The notes beneath the pieces were generated by a model. That model was not told the DNA's origin, searched no databases, and saw only the letters and a program-made list of their open reading frames with translations. The position numbers were made by a program, and so were the translations under genes. From Magnetospirillum sp. (GTDB lineage: Bacteria > Pseudomonadota > Alphaproteobacteria > CACIAM-22H2), in the NCBI GenBank assembly GCA_027532905.1, contig JAPZUA010000005.1, positions 62,001 to 126,000 on the forward strand: a stretch of 64,000 nt of DNA. The letters are read 5' to 3'. This document shows, piece after piece, positions 1 to 11,713 of this stretch (the stretch's first letter is position 1; each line of letters begins with the position of its first letter).

Positions 1-1671
1 GTTGCCGAACTGCGCGCCGAGTACGAAGATCGACGAACCGTCGCTCTGCTGGCGGCCGGGGGCAGGACCCCACTGCGCCTCGATCTGAGAGAGCCACGTC
101 TCGCGGGTCACATGTTCGGCAGCGGAAATGCGGCAATGCACGTTGGCGTCCGAGCCGTACTGCGCGGCGTTGCCTTCGACGACCGCTTTGCGCAGCGTGT
201 CGCCGTCGGCCGGGACTTCGACCGTGTAGCCTTCGGCCTTCATCGCCGCGAGCGTGCGCTGCAGCGAGTCGAACACCGACAGATACGCAGCCGTGCCCGC
301 ATTGCCACCGTTCGGCGGGAAGTTGAACAGCACGACCGCGATCTTGCGCGCCGCACGCTGGGTCGCGCGCAGCTGCACCATTTTGTCGACGCGGTCGGCC
401 AGCATCGAAGCACGCTCGGCGCACACATGCATGTTGCGGCCTTCGGCGGCGTTCTCGAACACGCAATGGCGGTCGCAGCCCGCACACGGCGCGCCCGCCC
501 CGTCCGAGCGGCCACCGAACACGATCGGGCCCGAAGCGCCGTCGAGTTCCGGGATTGCGACCATGATCGTGCTTTCGACCGGCATCAGGCCGCGTTCCGA
601 AGCACCCCATTGTTCGAGGGTTTGGAATTCGACCGGATGGGCGGCGAGATACGGCACGTCGAGGGTCGCGAGAATTTCTTCGGCCGCCTTGGCGTCGTTG
701 TAGGCGGGGCCGCCGACCAGCGAGAAACCGGTCAGCGAGATGACCGCATCGACCATCGTGCGGCCGTCTTTGCGGAAATATTTTTCGATGGCCGGGCGCT
801 GGTCGAGGCCGCTCGCGAAGACCGGCACCACGCGCAGGCCGCGCGCTTCGAGGGCAGCGATCGTGCCGTCGTAATGGCCCGCATTGTCCGACAGCAAATA
901 CGAGCGCAGCACGAGCAAACCGACCGTGCCGCGAATCTTACCTGTCGGCGACGGCAGCAGATCGACGCGTTCTCCGAGGCGGCCCTTCATGCGCGGGTGG
1001 TAGACGCCGACATCCGGATAGTCGATGGGCGGCTGTGCCGATACGGCGTTGCGCAGATTGCGGCGCGCCCCGTCCGCGTAACGACCGATCAGCAGGCGCA
1101 CCATATTGGCGAGATTGGCTTCCGAACCGGCGAGCCAGTATTGCAGCGTGAGGAAATAGGCGCGCACGTCTTGCGCCGTGCCAGGCACGAACCGCAGCAG
1201 CTTGGGCAGCTGGCGCAGCATCTTCATCTGGCCTTCGCCCGACGACTGGCCGGGCTTGGACTTGCCGCGCAGGCGCTTCAGCCACGAGATGGCGCCGAGC
1301 GCCTCCTTGCTCATGTTGAACTTGCCGATGCGCGTGAGCTTGACAATTTCGCCCGCCGCCAGGCAGCACACGATCGCGTCGCAGTTTTCGCGGCGTGCCA
1401 GCAGATCCGGCATCACGGCGCGCACATGGTCTTCCAGGAACAGCATGGTCGCCACGACGATGTCGGCGCGCGCGATGTCTTCCTTGCAGCGTTTCAACGC
1501 TTCTTCGTCCGTCCCCCACTCGTCGGCCGCATGGACCGCGAGCGTCAAACCCGGCAGTTCGCGACGCAGCACCGCTTCGGCACGCATCGCCGAGCCCGTC
1601 AGATGGCTGTCCATCGTGACGATGGCCACGCGAATGGGCGTGGGGTCAGCGGCCGAAATGCGCTTTGGCAT
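1..1671 (-). CDS. bchH: Magnesium chelatase subunit H (partial, N-terminal 557 residues)
   Basis: This is the large porphyrin-binding subunit that inserts Mg2+ into protoporphyrin IX together with BchI and BchD, the first committed step to bacteriochlorophyll. The frame is open from ATG at 1671 to base 1 and is cut by the window edge; the family is about 1,200 residues, so under half is present. It starts [20 protein letters not shown] and shows features usual for BchH, such as a [20 protein letters not shown] segment, [18 protein letters not shown], and a cysteine-containing stretch ([11 protein letters not shown]). The start overlaps the end of bchB by 26 bases in another frame, which fits the bchF-N-B-H order of purple bacteria; bchL and bchM would be expected further left, outside the window. 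Expression most likely comes from the promoter upstream of bchF. Confidence 0.95.
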   Translation of the reverse strand, partial: MPKRISAADPTPIRVAIVTMDSHLTGSAMRAEAVLRRELPGLTLAVHAADEWGTDEEALKRCKEDIARADIVVATMLFLEDHVRAVMPDLLARRENCDAIVCCLAAGEIVKLTRIGKFNMSKEALGAISWLKRLRGKSKPGQSSGEGQMKMLRQLPKLLRFVPGTAQDVRAYFLTLQYWLAGSEANLANMVRLLIGRYADGARRNLRNAVSAQPPIDYPDVGVYHPRMKGRLGERVDLLPSPTGKIRGTVGLLVLRSYLLSDNAGHYDGTIAALEARGLRVVPVFASGLDQRPAIEKYFRKDGRTMVDAVISLTGFSLVGGPAYNDAKAAEEILATLDVPYLAAHPVEFQTLEQWGASERGLMPVESTIMVAIPELDGASGPIVFGGRSDGAGAPCAGCDRHCVFENAAEGRNMHVCAERASMLADRVDKMVQLRATQRAARKIAVVLFNFPPNGGNAGTAAYLSVFDSLQRTLAAMKAEGYTVEVPADGDTLRKAVVEGNAAQYGSDANVHCRISAAEHVTRETWLSQIEAQWGPAPGRQQSDGSSIFVLGAQFGN

Positions 1672-3253
1672 CGTACAGCGTCTCCACGGTGATGACGGCC
1701 ACACCCCGTTCGACCGAGAAGCGCTCGGTGTTGCGGCGGGCTTTGCCGCGCACGAAGAACGGTATCTTTTTGAGTTCCTTTTCCGCATCCGCTGCCCAAA
1801 CCGGAACGATCGGTCCTGCAGCAGCGGGTGCAGCAGCAACGACGATCGGCGCGTCTTGTGCAGGCGTCGGCTTTTCGGCGGCGGCGTTGGCGGGGGCATG
1901 CGACTTGCCCGCACCCAGATGCGACGAGCCCGCACCGTCGTGGAATTCGAAATCGCCGCGGAACATCGTCAGCAGATGTTCTTCGAGACCCATCATCAGC
2001 GGATGGACCCAGGTGTCGAACAGCACGTTCGCCCCCTCGAAACCCATCTGCGGCGAATAGCGCGCGGGAAAATCCTGCACATGCACCGGGGCCGAGATGA
2101 CGGCACAGGGCACGCCCTGGCGCTTGGCGATGTGGCGCTCCATCTGCGTGCCGAGTACCAGCTCGGGCTGCAGCTCGGCGACCTTCGCTTCGACTTCGAG
2201 ATAGTCGTCGGTGATCAAAGCTTCGATGCCGTAGAGCTTGGCCGCTTCGCGCACTTCGCGCGCAAACTCGCGGCTGTAGGTGCCGAGCCCTACGACCGTG
2301 AAGCCGAGTTCGCGCGCGGCAATGCGCGCGGCCGCGATCGCGTGCGTGGCGTCGCCGAATACAAACACGCGTTTGCCGGTGAGATAGTTCGAGTCAACCG
2401 ATTTCGAATACCAGGGGGCGCGCGTCGGCATGTCGGCCAAAATTGCGCTGGCATCGAGGCCGGCAGCTGCCGCGATCTCGGCCACGAATTCGCGCGTGGC
2501 CCCCACACCAATCGGCACGGTGCGCACAAGCGTCTGGTCGAAGGTTTTGGCAAGCCATGCAGCGGCCTGGCCTGCGATCTCGGGATAGAGCGGCACGCAG
2601 ATATCGGCCTCGCCCAGGCGCGCAATGTCGGCAGCTGTGGCACCGAGCGGGGCGACGATATCGACGTCGATGCCGATGCTGTCGAGCAGCTTGACGATTT
2701 CGGCCACGTCGTCGCGATGGCGGAAGCCCAGTGCCGTCGGGCCCAGAAGATTGCAGCGCGCGCGCACACCAGGTTCGCGTGCTGCGCGTTTTGTGCCGGG
2801 GGCCGGCGCATGCGGGCCCGCAAGAGCGCGCACGAGGCGATAGAAGGTTTCGCTGGCCCCCCAGTTTTCTTTTTTCTGGTAGGACGGCAGTTCGAGGGCG
2901 ACGACCGGGATCGGCAAAGCAAGCGCTTTGGCAAGTCCACCCGGATCGTCTTGGATGAGTTCGGCCGTGCACGATGCACCCACGAGCATCGCCTTGGGCT
3001 GGAAGCGCGCAAACGCGTCGCGTGCGGCCGCTTTGAAAAGATCGGCCGTGTCGCCGCCCAGATCGCGCGCCTGGAAGGTCGTGTAGGTCACCGGCGGGCG
3101 CTTGGCGCGCCGCTCGATCATCGTGAACAGGAGATCGGCGTAGGTGTCGCCCTGGGGCGCATGCAGCACGTAATGCACGTCTTCGAGTGCTGTCGCGATG
3201 CGCATCGCGCCGACATGCGGCGGGCCTTCGTAGGTCCAGACGGTCAGCTGCAT
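1646..3253 (-). CDS. bchB: Light-independent protochlorophyllide reductase subunit B
   Basis: BchB is one half of the NB catalytic component of dark-operative protochlorophyllide reductase, a nitrogenase-like enzyme that reduces ring D. The 535-residue product begins [17 protein letters not shown]. Asp36, the unusual aspartate ligand of the NB [4Fe-4S] cluster, is present in the GDTYADLLF segment. The C-terminal helical domain that closes over the substrate is also present after a Pro/Ala-rich linker (roughly residues 430-485). The start lies 4 bases after the bchN stop and the end overlaps bchH, so the genes look translationally coupled. The length is normal for the family and nothing essential appears to be missing. 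Confidence 0.97.
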   Translation of the reverse strand: MQLTVWTYEGPPHVGAMRIATALEDVHYVLHAPQGDTYADLLFTMIERRAKRPPVTYTTFQARDLGGDTADLFKAAARDAFARFQPKAMLVGASCTAELIQDDPGGLAKALALPIPVVALELPSYQKKENWGASETFYRLVRALAGPHAPAPGTKRAAREPGVRARCNLLGPTALGFRHRDDVAEIVKLLDSIGIDVDIVAPLGATAADIARLGEADICVPLYPEIAGQAAAWLAKTFDQTLVRTVPIGVGATREFVAEIAAAAGLDASAILADMPTRAPWYSKSVDSNYLTGKRVFVFGDATHAIAAARIAARELGFTVVGLGTYSREFAREVREAAKLYGIEALITDDYLEVEAKVAELQPELVLGTQMERHIAKRQGVPCAVISAPVHVQDFPARYSPQMGFEGANVLFDTWVHPLMMGLEEHLLTMFRGDFEFHDGAGSSHLGAGKSHAPANAAAEKPTPAQDAPIVVAAAPAAAGPIVPVWAADAEKELKKIPFFVRGKARRNTERFSVERGVAVITVETLYDAKAHFGR

Positions 3254-3257
3254 GGCG

Positions 3258-5340
<2,083 letters not shown>

Positions 5341-5346
5341 TCTAAA

Positions 5347-5360
5347 TTGATTGACATCAA
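5347..5360. promoter_or_regulatory. FNR/FixK box upstream of bchF
   Basis: TTGATTGACATCAA is a perfect match to the FNR/FixK consensus TTGAT-N4-ATCAA. Its centre (about 5353.5) is near -61 relative to the start site implied by the candidate bchF promoter, the classical class I activator position. It suggests oxygen-dependent activation of bchFNBH by an FNR-family protein; the regulator itself is not in the window. Confidence 0.75.
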
Positions 5361-5773
5361 TCAAAAGATTTGACACCCTGCCCACGGGTTAAGATCGGCG
5401 GTCGCCCTATCAAAACCGATTTTAAGTCTTGTTTTTCCCTGTTAAAACAGCGACTAAGGCAAATCCACGCAAAATCGCGGTATCTCGATACAAGTGCACA
5501 GGCACAGCGCTGCCGTTCCTCCAACCGATGCTTACCTTTGATGACTCTGCGCCACGACCATCGGCTGCCAAACAACGCCACTAACGGCGAAACCGCGCCG
5601 CGTACCGAAGTCGTGCCGCACAACGGACATGTTTGCGCTGTACACGCGATTCCGCGTCGTCGGCCCTTGCACGCGACTCCTTATATGCCTGCGCATGCCC
5701 CTGCCGACGTCTTACGACCGCCCCCAACCGCATTCGGACGGCAGCGCGCCGCCGCCCAAGGATCGACGTCAGC
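5361..5773. other. Non-coding interval between bchF control region and ppsR
   Basis: About 410 bases without a convincing gene. Open frames here lack family similarity and good ribosome sites. The stretch presumably carries the ppsR leader and promoter; I could not pick out a clear -35/-10 pair for ppsR. Confidence 0.5.
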
Positions 5774-7213
5774 GTGAACGGCTTCCTCAACCCCAAAGAC
5801 TCTCTCGGCGGCATTTCGGCCGAGCAGGCTTCCGCTTTGGTCGCGGCTGGGGCGGACATCACGCTTGTGCTTGAGGCAGACGGCACGGTTTGCGACGTCG
5901 CCTTCCAAGGTGCGGAACTTGCCGCGGATCTGGGTGCGCGCGAGAAGTGGATCGGCAAACGCTGGGCCGATCTGGTGACGATCGAAAGCCGCACGAAAAT
6001 CGCCACCCTGCTGCGCGACGTCGACAACGAGGCGGGTGCGCGCTGGCGGCAGGTCAACCATCCGGCTGTGGGCGCCGATCTGCCCGTGCTCTACCGCACG
6101 GCGCGCATCGGCAAAAGCGGACGCATCCTCGCCTACGGGCGCGATCTGCGCAGCGTCTCGACGCTGCAGCAGCGCCTGATGGACGCGCAGCAAGCGATGG
6201 AGCGCGACTATTCGCGCCTGCGCAGCGCCGAAACGCGCTACCGGCTCCTGTTCCAACAGGCCGCCGACGGAGTCGCCATCGTCGACGGCACAAGCCAGCG
6301 CATCGTCGAAGCCAATCCTGCCGCCGAGCAGCTTTTTGCCGGGTCCGTGAAGCGCCTCGTCGGGCGCAACTTCACCGAAATCTTCGACACGTCGAACGCC
6401 AAGCTGCTCGCCGACACGATCGCGGGCGTGCGCGCTTCGGGCCGCAGCGACGAGATCCAACTGCATCTCGACCGCCAGCCGCTCAAAGTCGGCATCGCCG
6501 TGTTCCGCCAGGAAGGCACCACGCTGCTGCTGGTGCGGATCGCGGCCGTCGCCGCGGCCACCGACGCTGCCGGACGGCCGAACACGAACGAAGACGCGGC
6601 ACTCGCAAGGCTCGTCGAGCAGTCGCCCGACGCGTTTGTGTCGTGCGACGGGGCCGGCCACGTGCTGAGCGCCAACGCCGCGTTTCTGGAACTTGCGCAG
6701 ATTGCCTCGCTCGACCAAGCGCTCGCCGGCACGCTCGACTCGTGGGTCGGGCGCGACGGCATCGACTTCAACGTGCTGATGGCCAATCTGCGCCAGCGTG
6801 CCAGCGTGCGGCTGTTCGCGACCACCTTGCGCGGCGAACTCGGCGGCCGCACGGACGTCGAGATTTCGGCCGCCGCCACTGTCACGAACGGCAAACCCGT
6901 CTATTGCTTCGCGATCCGCAACGTCGCCGGCCGCGTGCGTAGCGAGACCAAGCGCGCGCGCGAATTGCCGCACTCGGTCGAGCAGCTGACCGAACTCGTG
7001 GGACGCGTGTCGCTCAAGGAACTCGTGCGCGAGACGACCGACATGATCGAGCGGCTGTGCATCGAAGCGGCCCTCGAACTCACGCGCGACAACCGCGCCT
7101 CGGCCGCCGAAATGCTCGGCCTCAGCCGCCAGAGCCTCTATGTGAAGCTGCGCCGCTACGGCCTCACCGACGCGGCCAGCGAAGACACGGTCGAAGCCGA
7201 ACATCCGCAGTAG
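5774..7213 (+). CDS. ppsR: Transcriptional regulator PpsR/CrtJ (aerobic repressor of photosynthesis genes)
   Basis: PpsR binds TGT-N12-ACA palindromes and represses bch, crt and puc genes under oxygen. The 479-residue product contains an N-terminal PAS-like region (about 15-120), a Q-rich helical linker containing LQQRLMDAQQAMERD, two more PAS domains (about 160-270 and 285-390) and a C-terminal Fis-type helix-turn-helix ending SRQSLYVKLRRYGL. Cys429, in ERLCIEAALE at the start of the DNA-binding domain, matches the redox-active cysteine of CrtJ/PpsR. I chose GTG at 5774 because it follows AAGGA by about 11 bases and gives the usual N-terminus; upstream codons in frame (to a TTG at 5633) encode non-conserved arginine-rich sequence. 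The likely partner gene aerR follows on the same strand. Confidence 0.93.
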   Translation: MNGFLNPKDSLGGISAEQASALVAAGADITLVLEADGTVCDVAFQGAELAADLGAREKWIGKRWADLVTIESRTKIATLLRDVDNEAGARWRQVNHPAVGADLPVLYRTARIGKSGRILAYGRDLRSVSTLQQRLMDAQQAMERDYSRLRSAETRYRLLFQQAADGVAIVDGTSQRIVEANPAAEQLFAGSVKRLVGRNFTEIFDTSNAKLLADTIAGVRASGRSDEIQLHLDRQPLKVGIAVFRQEGTTLLLVRIAAVAAATDAAGRPNTNEDAALARLVEQSPDAFVSCDGAGHVLSANAAFLELAQIASLDQALAGTLDSWVGRDGIDFNVLMANLRQRASVRLFATTLRGELGGRTDVEISAAATVTNGKPVYCFAIRNVAGRVRSETKRARELPHSVEQLTELVGRVSLKELVRETTDMIERLCIEAALELTRDNRASAAEMLGLSRQSLYVKLRRYGLTDAASEDTVEAEHPQ

Positions 7214-7424
7214 CAACGGCAGGCGACAGCGCCGTACCGTTTTAGGCTGTAAATCGTTATGGGGGCTTGTTTTGTGCGGCACCGCCGATGGTGCGAGTCG
7301 CACCCGATCGGCCTCGCGCTTCGCGGCTGCCCCAAGATATGCACCGTTTTTTGCGCGGCCAAATCAGCCGCTTCGCGTTGCAGCACTACACACGCAAAAG
7401 GCGGTATGGGAGGGCGCCAATTTC

Positions 7425-7442
7425 TGTCGGCTTTTCTTGACA
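7425..7442. promoter_or_regulatory. PpsR/CrtJ site 1 upstream of aerR
   Basis: TGTCGG...TTGACA is a perfect TGT-N12-ACA palindrome. Its right arm forms part of TTGACA (7437-7442). A weaker TGT-N12-ACG site follows at 7453-7470. Confidence 0.65.
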
Positions 7443-7578
7443 GAGGATCATTTGTACAGCCGTTTCAACGGCAACAGCAGATCGATGGCAGCGTACTTCA
7501 ACGCACTCCGAAGCCACATTGCACTGCAACATCGCAGCCGTCCACGCGGTAAGTTTCGCCGTATTTTCGGCGCATTTC

Positions 7579-7596
7579 TGTAAAGCTGCCTTGACA
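7579..7596. promoter_or_regulatory. PpsR/CrtJ site 2 upstream of aerR
   Basis: TGTAAA...TTGACA is a second perfect TGT-N12-ACA palindrome, about 90 bases before the aerR start. TTGACA at 7591-7596 could be a -35 hexamer that PpsR would cover; no good -10 was seen at normal spacing. Confidence 0.65.
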
Positions 7597-7686
7597 AAGA
7601 ACTTCGCGCATTAGAGGCTATGACAGTTGCGGCGATACCGTCGGGGGACGAATTCCATCGACCGCAGCGTTACGGGGGAGGGCGCT

Positions 7687-8610
7687 TTGGGACAGAATCT
7701 GTCACGAGCGACGGCCGGACAACAGGGGCTGGAGAGCTACACTCTCCAGGAAGGTCTGGCAGCGGCAAGGTCCGCTCCCACTGCAGCACAGCAGCGCCGC
7801 GCGCGCGACAAAAGCTGCGAAATCTCACAAAGCGACAGCAACAGACTTTCGGTTGCAGACACGATCGAGTGCGAAATCGTGCCGCGCCTTGTGCTGGCCC
7901 AAGGCGGCGGCCGGCGCAATGCCGCCAAAGCACCCGGGCTCGATGCCGCGGCCGTCGCCGCTTTCGCCGAAACGCTCTTGTCGAAAGACGCGTCGGAACC
8001 TGCGGCCCATATCGAACGCCTGCTCGCCGGTCGCGTGACGCTCGGCGACATCTGCCTCGATCTTCTCGCACCCGCCGCGCGCTGCTTGGGCGACATGTGG
8101 GACGACGACCGCGCCAGCTTCACGGACGTGATGCTGGGCCTCACGGTGCTGCAGAATCTGCTGCGTCAGTACGGGCCGCGCTACCGCCCGCCTTCGGCTC
8201 CCGAAGCGCATCACCGGATTCTGCTGGCGGCGGCACCCGGCGAAACGCATCTGTTCGGCATCTTGATGGTCGAAGAATTTTTCCGTCGCGCGGGCTGGGA
8301 CGTGACCTGCCTCGTCGACACGGAAGCAAACGCGCTCGGCCGCCTCGTGCGCCAGGAAAGCTTCTCGGTCGTCGGCCTGTCGGCGAGCTGCGATGCGCTG
8401 CTCGAGCCTTTGGCCGGCTGCATTCATCGCATCCGCCGCGAAACGCGCAACCGTTCGGTCGGCATCATGGTCGGCGGCCGCGTCTTTTCCGATCGACCCG
8501 ACTGCGTGGCGCTGGTCGGCGCAGACACGGTGGCGTTCGACGGTCTCCAGGCGGTGCGCCAGGCGCGCAACATGCTGACGATGCTGTCGGACCGGACCTT
8601 GCGCGTCTAG
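7687..8610 (+). CDS. aerR: Cobalamin-binding anti-repressor AerR/PpaA
   Basis: AerR/PpaA family proteins bind vitamin B12 through a SCHIC-type domain and modify CrtJ/PpsR activity in response to light or oxygen. The 307-residue product has a helical part (about 90-155, ERLLAGRVTLGDICLDLLAP, WDDDRASFTDVMLGL) followed by a Rossmann-like B12 domain (about 175-290) with GETHLFGILMVEEFFRRAGW, SVVGLSASCD and GIMVGGRVFSD. The His in GETHLFG is the likely cobalamin ligand. I start at TTG 7687 because a strong GGGGGAGGG lies 5 bases upstream; another TTG at 7627 is in frame, and shorter initiation is possible, as long and short AerR forms are known. It is followed 17 bases later by bch2. Confidence 0.88.
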   Translation: MGQNLSRATAGQQGLESYTLQEGLAAARSAPTAAQQRRARDKSCEISQSDSNRLSVADTIECEIVPRLVLAQGGGRRNAAKAPGLDAAAVAAFAETLLSKDASEPAAHIERLLAGRVTLGDICLDLLAPAARCLGDMWDDDRASFTDVMLGLTVLQNLLRQYGPRYRPPSAPEAHHRILLAAAPGETHLFGILMVEEFFRRAGWDVTCLVDTEANALGRLVRQESFSVVGLSASCDALLEPLAGCIHRIRRETRNRSVGIMVGGRVFSDRPDCVALVGADTVAFDGLQAVRQARNMLTMLSDRTLRV

Positions 8611-8627
8611 CCGACGGATCGCTGCCT

Positions 8628-10010
8628 ATGGTGCACGCGGCCGAGACGCCGAAAGCTGAAGGGCCCGCCGGTGCCCCGTTGGGCTGGGGTGCCATCGTGC
8701 GCCTCGGTCTCGTGCAGACCGCACTTGGCGCCGTCGTGGTGCTGACCACCTCCACCTTGAACCGCATCATGGTCGTCGAGTTCGCGCTGCCCGCTTTTCT
8801 GCCGGGCCTGCTGGTGGCGTTGCATTATGGCGTCCAGTTCCTGCGCCCGCGTCTGGGCCACGGCTCGGACACGGGTGCGCGGCGCACGCCGTGGATCGTT
8901 GGCGGCATGGCGATGCTGGCAACGGGCGGCGTGCTCGCCGCCGTTTCGACGGTCCTGATGGCCGATACATTCGCATGGGGGCTTGCTCTCGGCATGCTTG
9001 CCTTCGCGATGATTGGGCTCGGCGTGGGGGCCGCCGGCACCTCGCTGCTCGCCTTGCTCGCCAAGCGCGTGGCGCCCGAACGGCGGGCTGCGGCCGCCAC
9101 CACCGTGTGGATGATGATGATCGCCGGATTTGCGCTGACGGCGCTCGGCACATCCGCCTTCCTCGATCCGTTTTCGGCCGCCCGCCTCGTCGCCGTGTCG
9201 AGTGCGGTGTCGCTGCTGGCCTTCGTGCTTGCCACATTCGCTGTTTGGGGCGTTGAAGGCCCTGCACGGAGGCAAGCTGCAAGCACGCAATCGCAAGCCG
9301 CACCGCAGCGCTTTGCCGAGGCACTTGGCGAAATCTGGCGCGAAAATGCCGCGCGCCGCTTCACGATCTTCGTCTTCGTTTCGATGCTCGCCTACAGTGC
9401 GCAGGATCTCATTCTCGAACCGTTTGCGGGCGTGGTGTTCGGCTTCACGCCGGGCCAATCGACGGGCCTTGCGGGCGTTCAGCATGGCGGCGTGTTCGCG
9501 GGCATGCTGCTCGTGGCCGTGCTTGCCAGCGGCAAACGGCGCTTCGGCTCGCTTCGCAGTTGGACTGTCGGCGGTTGCCTTGCGTCCTGCGTCGCTTTGA
9601 TCGCCTTGGCGCTTGGCGGGCTTGTCGGTGCGGCCTTCCCGCTGCGCGCGGTCGTGTTCGCGTTGGGTGTCGCCAACGGCGCATTCGCCGTCGCTGCGAT
9701 CGCCAGCATGATGGAGCTTGCCGGGCGCGGCCAAAGCGGGCGCGAAGGCATCCGCATGGGATTGTGGGGGGCTGCACAGGCGATCGCCTTCGGCCTCGGC
9801 GGGCTTGCGGGCGCAACCGCAAGCGACATTGCGCGCGCCGCATTCGGCGACGACGCACTCGCCTACGGCAGCGTGTTCGTTGCCGAATCTCTGCTGTTTT
9901 TGCTGTCGGCCGTTTTGGCCGCAACGCTCGACCGCCCTGCCGCCAAACGGCCCGCCGCCCTGCCCCGCTTTGCCCAGGGCCTGGACCAAGCCAGCCTAGA
10001 AAGAGGATGA
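8628..10010 (+). CDS. bch2: PucC/LhaA-family membrane protein (bch2-like)
   Basis: Members of this major-facilitator family (PUCC; bacteriochlorophyll delivery/antenna assembly) help load pigment into light-harvesting complexes. The 460-residue product has about twelve hydrophobic segments and family motifs such as NRIMVVEFALPAFLPG near the N-terminus, HYGVQFLRPRLGHGSD, and TPGQSTGLAGVQHGG in the middle. The paralogues PucC, LhaA and Bch2 are hard to separate by eye; the position directly before bchP matches bch2 (orf428) of Rhodobacter. In Rhodobacter bchG precedes this gene; here aerR does. The stop codon overlaps ATGA with the first bchP ATG. Confidence 0.85.
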   Translation: MVHAAETPKAEGPAGAPLGWGAIVRLGLVQTALGAVVVLTTSTLNRIMVVEFALPAFLPGLLVALHYGVQFLRPRLGHGSDTGARRTPWIVGGMAMLATGGVLAAVSTVLMADTFAWGLALGMLAFAMIGLGVGAAGTSLLALLAKRVAPERRAAAATTVWMMMIAGFALTALGTSAFLDPFSAARLVAVSSAVSLLAFVLATFAVWGVEGPARRQAASTQSQAAPQRFAEALGEIWRENAARRFTIFVFVSMLAYSAQDLILEPFAGVVFGFTPGQSTGLAGVQHGGVFAGMLLVAVLASGKRRFGSLRSWTVGGCLASCVALIALALGGLVGAAFPLRAVVFALGVANGAFAVAAIASMMELAGRGQSGREGIRMGLWGAAQAIAFGLGGLAGATASDIARAAFGDDALAYGSVFVAESLLFLLSAVLAATLDRPAAKRPAALPRFAQGLDQASLERG

Positions 10011-10015
10011 TGCGC

Positions 10016-11218
10016 ATGGAAACGCTCGAAACCTTCGACGTCGCCGTTGTCGGCGGGGGGCCTGCCGGGGCCACAGCCGCAACCGACCTCGCGCGCCGCG
10101 GCTTTAACGTGCTGCTGCTCGACCGGGCGGGCCGCATCAAGCCGTGCGGGGGTGCGATCCCGCCGCGCGCGATCAAGGATTTCGACATTCCCGATTCGAT
10201 GCTCGTCGCGCGCATCAACTGCGCGCGCATGGTGGCCCCGTCCAACAAACACGTCGATATCCCGATCGAAGGCGGCTTCGTCGGTATGGTCGACCGCGAG
10301 CATTTCGACGAATGGCTGCGCATGCGCGCCACCACGGCCGGTGCGAAACGCCGCAACGGCACGTTCGAGACGATCGAGCGCGACAGCGACGGGACCGCGA
10401 TCGTCGTGTACCGCCCCAAAGCGCCCGAGGCGAGCGGAGCCCCCGTGCGCGTGCGTGCGCGCATGGTGATCGGTGCCGACGGTGCCAATTCCGCTGTCGC
10501 GCGCGAGGCACATGTGCCTGGGGCCGACCGCATGCGCTACGTGTTCGCCTACCACGAGATCGTGAAAGTGCCGCCCAACGCCGCAGTCGATTTCGACGCC
10601 AAGCGCTGCGACGTCGTCTATCGCGGCGACACCTCGCCCGATTTCTACGCGTGGGTTTTCCCGCACGGCCAGACCGCCAGCATTGGTACCGGCAGCATGC
10701 AGAAGGGCTTCTCGCTGCGCAGTGCGGTCGGCCGCCTGCGTGCGGCAACCGGTCTCGATGGGTTCGAGACGCTGCGCCGCGAGGGCGCGCCCATTCCGCT
10801 GAAACCCTTAAAGCGCTGGGACAACGGGCGCGACGTGGTGCTGGCGGGCGATGCGGCCGGCGTGGTCGCACCGGCGTCGGGCGAAGGCATCTACTACGCG
10901 ATGCTCGGCGGGCGGCTTGCAGCCGAAGCGGTCGAAAAAGCATTGGCGACGGGCGAGGTTGGCGCCCTCAAACTTGCGCGCAAGCGCTTCATGAAGGACC
11001 ACGGCACGGTCTTCTTCATTCTCGGCATCATGCAGCGCTTCTGGTATTCGAGCGAAAAGCGGCGCGAAAGCTTCGTCAGCATCTGCCGCGACAAGGACGT
11101 GCAGAAGCTCACGTTCGACTCCTACATGAACAAAGAGCTCGTGCGGCGCGATCCGATGGCGCATATCCGCATCTTCTTCAAGGATCTCGCCCACCTGTTT
11201 GGCTTCGCGCGTCCGTGA
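10016..11218 (+). CDS. bchP: Geranylgeranyl (bacterio)chlorophyll reductase
   Basis: BchP is a FAD-dependent reductase that saturates three double bonds of the geranylgeranyl tail to give phytyl. The 400-residue product starts METLETFDVAVVGGG; the dinucleotide-binding GGGPAGATAA lies at about 12-21, the family motif KPCGGAIPPRA follows, and the GDAAGVVAPASGEGIYYAM FAD motif lies near residue 280. ATGs at 10007 and 10010 are also in frame; I prefer 10016 because AGAGG sits 9 bases before it. It is coupled to bch2 upstream and tspO two bases downstream. Confidence 0.95.
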   Translation: METLETFDVAVVGGGPAGATAATDLARRGFNVLLLDRAGRIKPCGGAIPPRAIKDFDIPDSMLVARINCARMVAPSNKHVDIPIEGGFVGMVDREHFDEWLRMRATTAGAKRRNGTFETIERDSDGTAIVVYRPKAPEASGAPVRVRARMVIGADGANSAVAREAHVPGADRMRYVFAYHEIVKVPPNAAVDFDAKRCDVVYRGDTSPDFYAWVFPHGQTASIGTGSMQKGFSLRSAVGRLRAATGLDGFETLRREGAPIPLKPLKRWDNGRDVVLAGDAAGVVAPASGEGIYYAMLGGRLAAEAVEKALATGEVGALKLARKRFMKDHGTVFFILGIMQRFWYSSEKRRESFVSICRDKDVQKLTFDSYMNKELVRRDPMAHIRIFFKDLAHLFGFARP

Positions 11219-11220
11219 GC

Positions 11221-11712
11221 ATGCAGGTTCGGCGGCGCTGGAAGCCGTTTGCCGCCGGCGGGGCGTCCGCGCTTGCGATCGCCTCGGTCGGCGGCGCGCT
11301 CACCGATCTGTCGGACTGGTATTTCGAACTGCAGAAACCCGCCTGGCAGCCGCCCGACTGGCTGTTCGGACCGGCCTGGACGATCATCTTCGCGCTGTGC
11401 GCCTATTCCTTCGGGCTTGCCTGGCAGGCCACGAACCAGACGCGCGTGCGCATCGCGATCGTGTGGTTCTTCCTGTTCAATATGACGCTGAATGTCGCGT
11501 GGAGCTGGCTCTTCTTCACGCTGCAGCGGCCCGACTACGCGCTGTTCGAAGTCGCTTGGCTGTGGATCTCGATCCTGGCGCTGATCCATGTGCTGCGCCC
11601 GCTTTCCAGGCGCGCGGCGCTCGCCCTGTGGCCCTATCTTGCCTGGGTCACGTTCGCGAGTATCCTCAATATCGAGATCGTGCGCCTCAACGCGCCGTTC
11701 GGGCCCGCCTAA
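11221..11712 (+). CDS. tspO: TspO/MBR (CrtK) tryptophan-rich sensory protein
   Basis: TspO is an outer-membrane tetrapyrrole-binding protein that in Rhodobacter dampens pigment gene expression under oxygen. The 163-residue product has five hydrophobic segments and many tryptophans, with the family signature KPAWQPPDWLFGPAWTIIF at about 38-56 and NVAWSWLFF in the middle. In Rhodobacter the gene (crtK) lies after crtB; here it follows bchP by two bases and is followed one base later by orf92. Confidence 0.93.
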   Translation: MQVRRRWKPFAAGGASALAIASVGGALTDLSDWYFELQKPAWQPPDWLFGPAWTIIFALCAYSFGLAWQATNQTRVRIAIVWFFLFNMTLNVAWSWLFFTLQRPDYALFEVAWLWISILALIHVLRPLSRRAALALWPYLAWVTFASILNIEIVRLNAPFGPA

Positions 11713-11713
11713 A

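Larger units (their letters stand above)
7214..7686. other. Regulatory interval between ppsR and aerR
   Basis: This interval of about 470 bases holds no supported gene. A 103-residue frame (7272-7583) shows no recognisable similarity. It contains two perfect PpsR palindromes (listed separately), each ending in a TTGACA hexamer, so it probably carries the aerR operon promoter. Confidence 0.6.

Noticed and set aside
5370..5777. 135-residue frame upstream of ppsR
   Set aside because: Composition is not protein-like, no ribosome site, and it ends inside the ppsR start region.
7272..7583. 103-residue frame between ppsR and aerR
   Set aside because: No recognised motif or ribosome site, and it contains the two PpsR sites; more likely control DNA.
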